From Hydrotalea sandarakina (GTDB lineage: Bacteria; Bacteroidota; Bacteroidia; Chitinophagales; Chitinophagaceae): a stretch of 64,000 bases of DNA. The notes beneath the pieces were generated by a model, which ran no database searches, had not been told where the DNA came from, and was given only the letters and a program-made list of their open reading frames with translations. The number at the start of each line of letters is the position of its first letter. The stretch's first letter is position 1. Positions 61,988-64,000 of this stretch are shown here, in pieces. Both the position numbers and the translations under genes were made by a program. Where the stretch lies: the NCBI RefSeq assembly GCF_003254115.1, contig NZ_QKZV01000002.1:62001-126000 (forward strand). Reading direction: 5' to 3'.

Positions 61988-62473
61988 ATGATGAAATACA
62001 ATCCGGATATGATGCATGAAAAAGAAAGAATAATACATCTTTATCAACAACTTTACGATGGAGAGCCTTGGTTGGGAATCAATTTGAAATCAACATTACA
62101 AAATATCAGCCCAACACAAGCATCTACACGTTTTTTAGCAAATTGCAATACAATTTGGGAAATTGTTAATCATATCATTTCTTGGCGATATGCTGTTATG
62201 GATAAAATGAGAGGTGTGAACATAGCAACGCCTGCCAATAATTATATTGTTCCGGTTACTGATACCTCAGAACGAGCATGGAATGAGACCTTACAACGAC
62301 TTGAAGATTCACAGAATGAATGGATTTCTTTTTTGAATAATTTTCGGCAAGAAGATTTTGACACTGTATATACGCCCGGTAATATGACTTACTACGAACT
62401 TATACATGGTATTATTCAACATGATGCTTATCATTTGGGTCAGATTGTAATATTTGCTAAACAAGCTGTCTGA
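61988..62473 (+). CDS. DinB superfamily protein
   Basis: A 161-residue protein from ATG 61988, with possible starts at 62009 or 62012; the longer frame to 61913 begins TTG and adds an unrelated N-terminus. The DinB four-helix bundle shows its metal-site pattern: NTIWEIVNHIISWRYAVMDK (first His), then YYELIHGIIQHDAYHLGQIV with two further His in the HxxxYH arrangement. Members bind a metal and some act as thiol-dependent transferases. No signal peptide. It is alone in the accessory stretch. Family confident; function unknown. Confidence 0.85.
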   Translation: MMKYNPDMMHEKERIIHLYQQLYDGEPWLGINLKSTLQNISPTQASTRFLANCNTIWEIVNHIISWRYAVMDKMRGVNIATPANNYIVPVTDTSERAWNETLQRLEDSQNEWISFLNNFRQEDFDTVYTPGNMTYYELIHGIIQHDAYHLGQIVIFAKQAV

Positions 62474-62768
62474 AAAATTTTATGGTTTCTCCTTAAAATA
62501 GGTTGACTAAAAATCAATCCTTTCATGGATACAAAACAACAAATGATTCCAGCGTACTGAAAGCAAAGTGAGATTAAGGAAAGTTTACAGAGAAATATTT
62601 TTCAACGGTACAAATAAATACCCTCATTCATTCAAATTGGTAAGCTATTTATTATCTTAATTAACCAATAACAAAATGATTAAATATGCCGGTTAGCATT
62701 TTCAATAATTCATATTAAAAAGCTAATTGAATTTAAGCCTTTCATCAATTCGCCGATAATCCCAATTT
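62474..62768. other. Gap before RND gene
   Basis: No gene, repeat or terminator was seen in 295 bases between the DinB-like gene and the convergent RND permease gene. Confidence 0.4.
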
Positions 62769-64000
62769 TTATTTCATCTCTCTTCTTGCATAAAAATTAT
62801 ACAGTAGCCGTAAAAAAGTTGGGAATACAAATAACAGTAAAGGTATCCCCGTTATGAAACCGCCAATTACGGCAATGGCCAGGGCTTGTTGCATTTGTGC
62901 ACCCATGCCAATACCTAATGCCAATGGCATTAATGCTAATATGGCTCCTATAGCGGTCATTAATTTAGGCCTTATTCTTAATGCTAATGCATAATTTACC
63001 GATTCATCTACATTGCCATTAGAATCTTTCATGTTGAAGAAAAACTGATTGACGGTAAAAATGGCATTTTCAGCAATTATACCTACTATCATAATTATTC
63101 CGGTATAACTACTCACATTTAAAGGAGTATGTGTAACATACAATGCAAATAAACAACCCGGAATACTAAGTATGGATATGAATAAAATAAGGAATGATAG
63201 TATCCATTCTCTAAATAAAAACAATAATACCGTAAATACCAATAAACAGGCTGCTACTAAAATGGTCAGTAACTCTTTAAATGATTGTTGTTGTTCAGCA
63301 TAGGCGCCTCCAAAGTTTACATAGTAACCGGGGGGTAGATTGAGTTGTTGTGCGAACTTTTTTTGCAGCTCGTTCACAGCACTTCCCAAATCGCGATTGG
63401 ATAAGCGTGAGGTAAGTACCACACATGATTTTAAATCTTCGCGCTTATAATCAATCTCGCCTTTTTCGGTTTGTACGGTACAAAAAAATGACAGTGGTTT
63501 TAAAGTGCCATCCGGTAAAAAAATAAGTTGCTTTCTTATTTTATCAATATCATTATCAGCATAGTTGGTAACGCGTAAGCGAATTTTTCGCATTTGTTCT
63601 CCATCTTGTATTTGCCCTACTTGCAGATTACCCAGCATAGATGCTTGTACAGGTGAAGGTTCTGTTACATTGGCATTATCGCCTAATACAATGCCTTCCG
63701 TGTACATGGTGAGTTGTTTTTGAAAGCTAGCCAGTGATATACCATATTGTGCCAATTTCACATCATTTGGATAAATAATTACGGTAGGGCCTGCTGAAAT
63801 CATTCCATTGGATACATCAACTAAGCCTTGCGTATGCTGCATAATGGTATCGGCTTTACGTCCGAGGTATTCTAATTCTTTTTGATTGTCTCCAAAAATC
63901 TTTACTTCTATTGGGCTGGGTGTACTCATTAAATTTCCCAACAAATCTTGTATGCGTTGCCCAAATTCAATATGCATTACCGGAACAGAGGAGGCAATGC
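62769..64000 (-). CDS. RND efflux permease, C-terminal part, cut by window end
   Basis: The frame continues without stop to base 64000, beyond the first in-frame ATG at 63977, so only the C-terminal part (about 410 residues) is present of a protein normally near 1030. It is an AcrB/CusA-type inner-membrane proton-driven efflux pump. The second periplasmic loop is seen (SPIEVKIFGDN, GQIQDGEQMRKIRLRVTNYA), then membrane helices 8-12: LLTILVAACLLVFTVLLFLF, LSFLILFISILSIPGCLFAL, GIIMIVGIIAENAIFTVNQF, GAILALMPLALGIGMGAQMQ and IAVIGGFITGIPLLLFVFPT. The ENAIF loop takes the place of the common (K/N)NAI motif. Whether it is a heavy-metal or multidrug type cannot be settled from this half. Confidence 0.9.
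   Translation of the reverse strand, partial: IASSVPVMHIEFGQRIQDLLGNLMSTPSPIEVKIFGDNQKELEYLGRKADTIMQHTQGLVDVSNGMISAGPTVIIYPNDVKLAQYGISLASFQKQLTMYTEGIVLGDNANVTEPSPVQASMLGNLQVGQIQDGEQMRKIRLRVTNYADNDIDKIRKQLIFLPDGTLKPLSFFCTVQTEKGEIDYKREDLKSCVVLTSRLSNRDLGSAVNELQKKFAQQLNLPPGYYVNFGGAYAEQQQSFKELLTILVAACLLVFTVLLFLFREWILSFLILFISILSIPGCLFALYVTHTPLNVSSYTGIIMIVGIIAENAIFTVNQFFFNMKDSNGNVDESVNYALALRIRPKLMTAIGAILALMPLALGIGMGAQMQQALAIAVIGGFITGIPLLLFVFPTFLRLLYNFYARREMK

Noticed and set aside
1-64000. tRNA or rRNA genes
   Set aside because: No cloverleaf with a T-arm consensus or rRNA-like stretch was recognised by eye; a tRNAscan run would settle it.

Overview
The window is chromosomal DNA of a Bacteroidota bacterium, most likely a Chitinophagaceae-type organism. 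The evidence is a SusC/SusD pair behind an ECF sigma factor and a FecR anti-sigma factor, an STN domain on SusC, promoter boxes of the TAnnTTTG type, a GLPGLI protein, a CPBP/DUF2007/CdsA cluster, and AT-rich coding with few Shine-Dalgarno sequences. No rRNA, tRNA, CRISPR array or complete insertion sequence was recognised.

Layout. 1-1704: end of an M1 metallopeptidase. 1732-16775: a polysaccharide utilization locus made of ECF sigma, FecR, SusC, SusD, a LamG lipoprotein, two tandem 'glycoamylase'-fold enzymes (probably GH144-like), a GH43-like/discoidin protein and a GH3 beta-glucosidase. The enzyme set points to beta-1,2-glucan as substrate. 16838-22185: housekeeping genes (aldehyde dehydrogenase, glutathione peroxidase, DusB, CPBP protease, DUF2007, CdsA). 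22175-28515: a phenylacetate operon (TetR, PaaE, PaaABCD, PaaG, PaaI, PaaY) with two matching operator-like palindromes. 28527-41522: ObgE, a small secreted protein, a SNF2 helicase, ComB, RlpA, GcvT, a PspC/PadR/small-protein operon, a GLPGLI protein and an orphan. 41539-42735: a PaaJ-type thiolase that supplies a later step of phenylacetate breakdown. 42840-49540: RlmN, a tiny basic exported peptide, two pseudouridine synthases, a stand-alone C-terminal CarB half, and a three-gene membrane protein/kinase/regulator operon. 49610-58592: an unknown protein, a hairpin-rich gap, ComEC, PurH, an EamA transporter, a polysaccharide-deacetylase-like protein, LutB and DUF3109. 58593-62768: a looser, AT-rich accessory stretch with a 26-bp perfect palindrome, a coiled-coil Mrr-type endonuclease, a small lipoprotein and a DinB-like protein. 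62769-64000: an RND efflux permease cut by the window end.

How the parts work together. In the glycan locus, the STN domain of SusC would signal through FecR to the sigma factor when ligand is bound. SusCD and the LamG lipoprotein would capture and import glucan fragments, a surface lipoprotein endo-enzyme would cut outside and a soluble paralogue inside the periplasm, and GH3 would finish the oligomers. An internal hairpin terminator after the LamG gene could set transport genes above enzyme genes. In the phenylacetate operon, PaaABCDE epoxidises phenylacetyl-CoA, PaaG isomerises it, and PaaI and PaaY are thioesterase-type safety functions. PaaK, PaaZ, PaaF and PaaH are not in the window.

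The least routine items are the putative beta-1,2-glucan locus and its RNA signals, the paired CTAAC-N4-GTTAG sites, the split CarB, the PadR palindrome with a 63-residue leader protein, the tandem-hairpin gap before comEC, and the palindrome/endonuclease accessory region. All functions are read from sequence by eye; no search was run.
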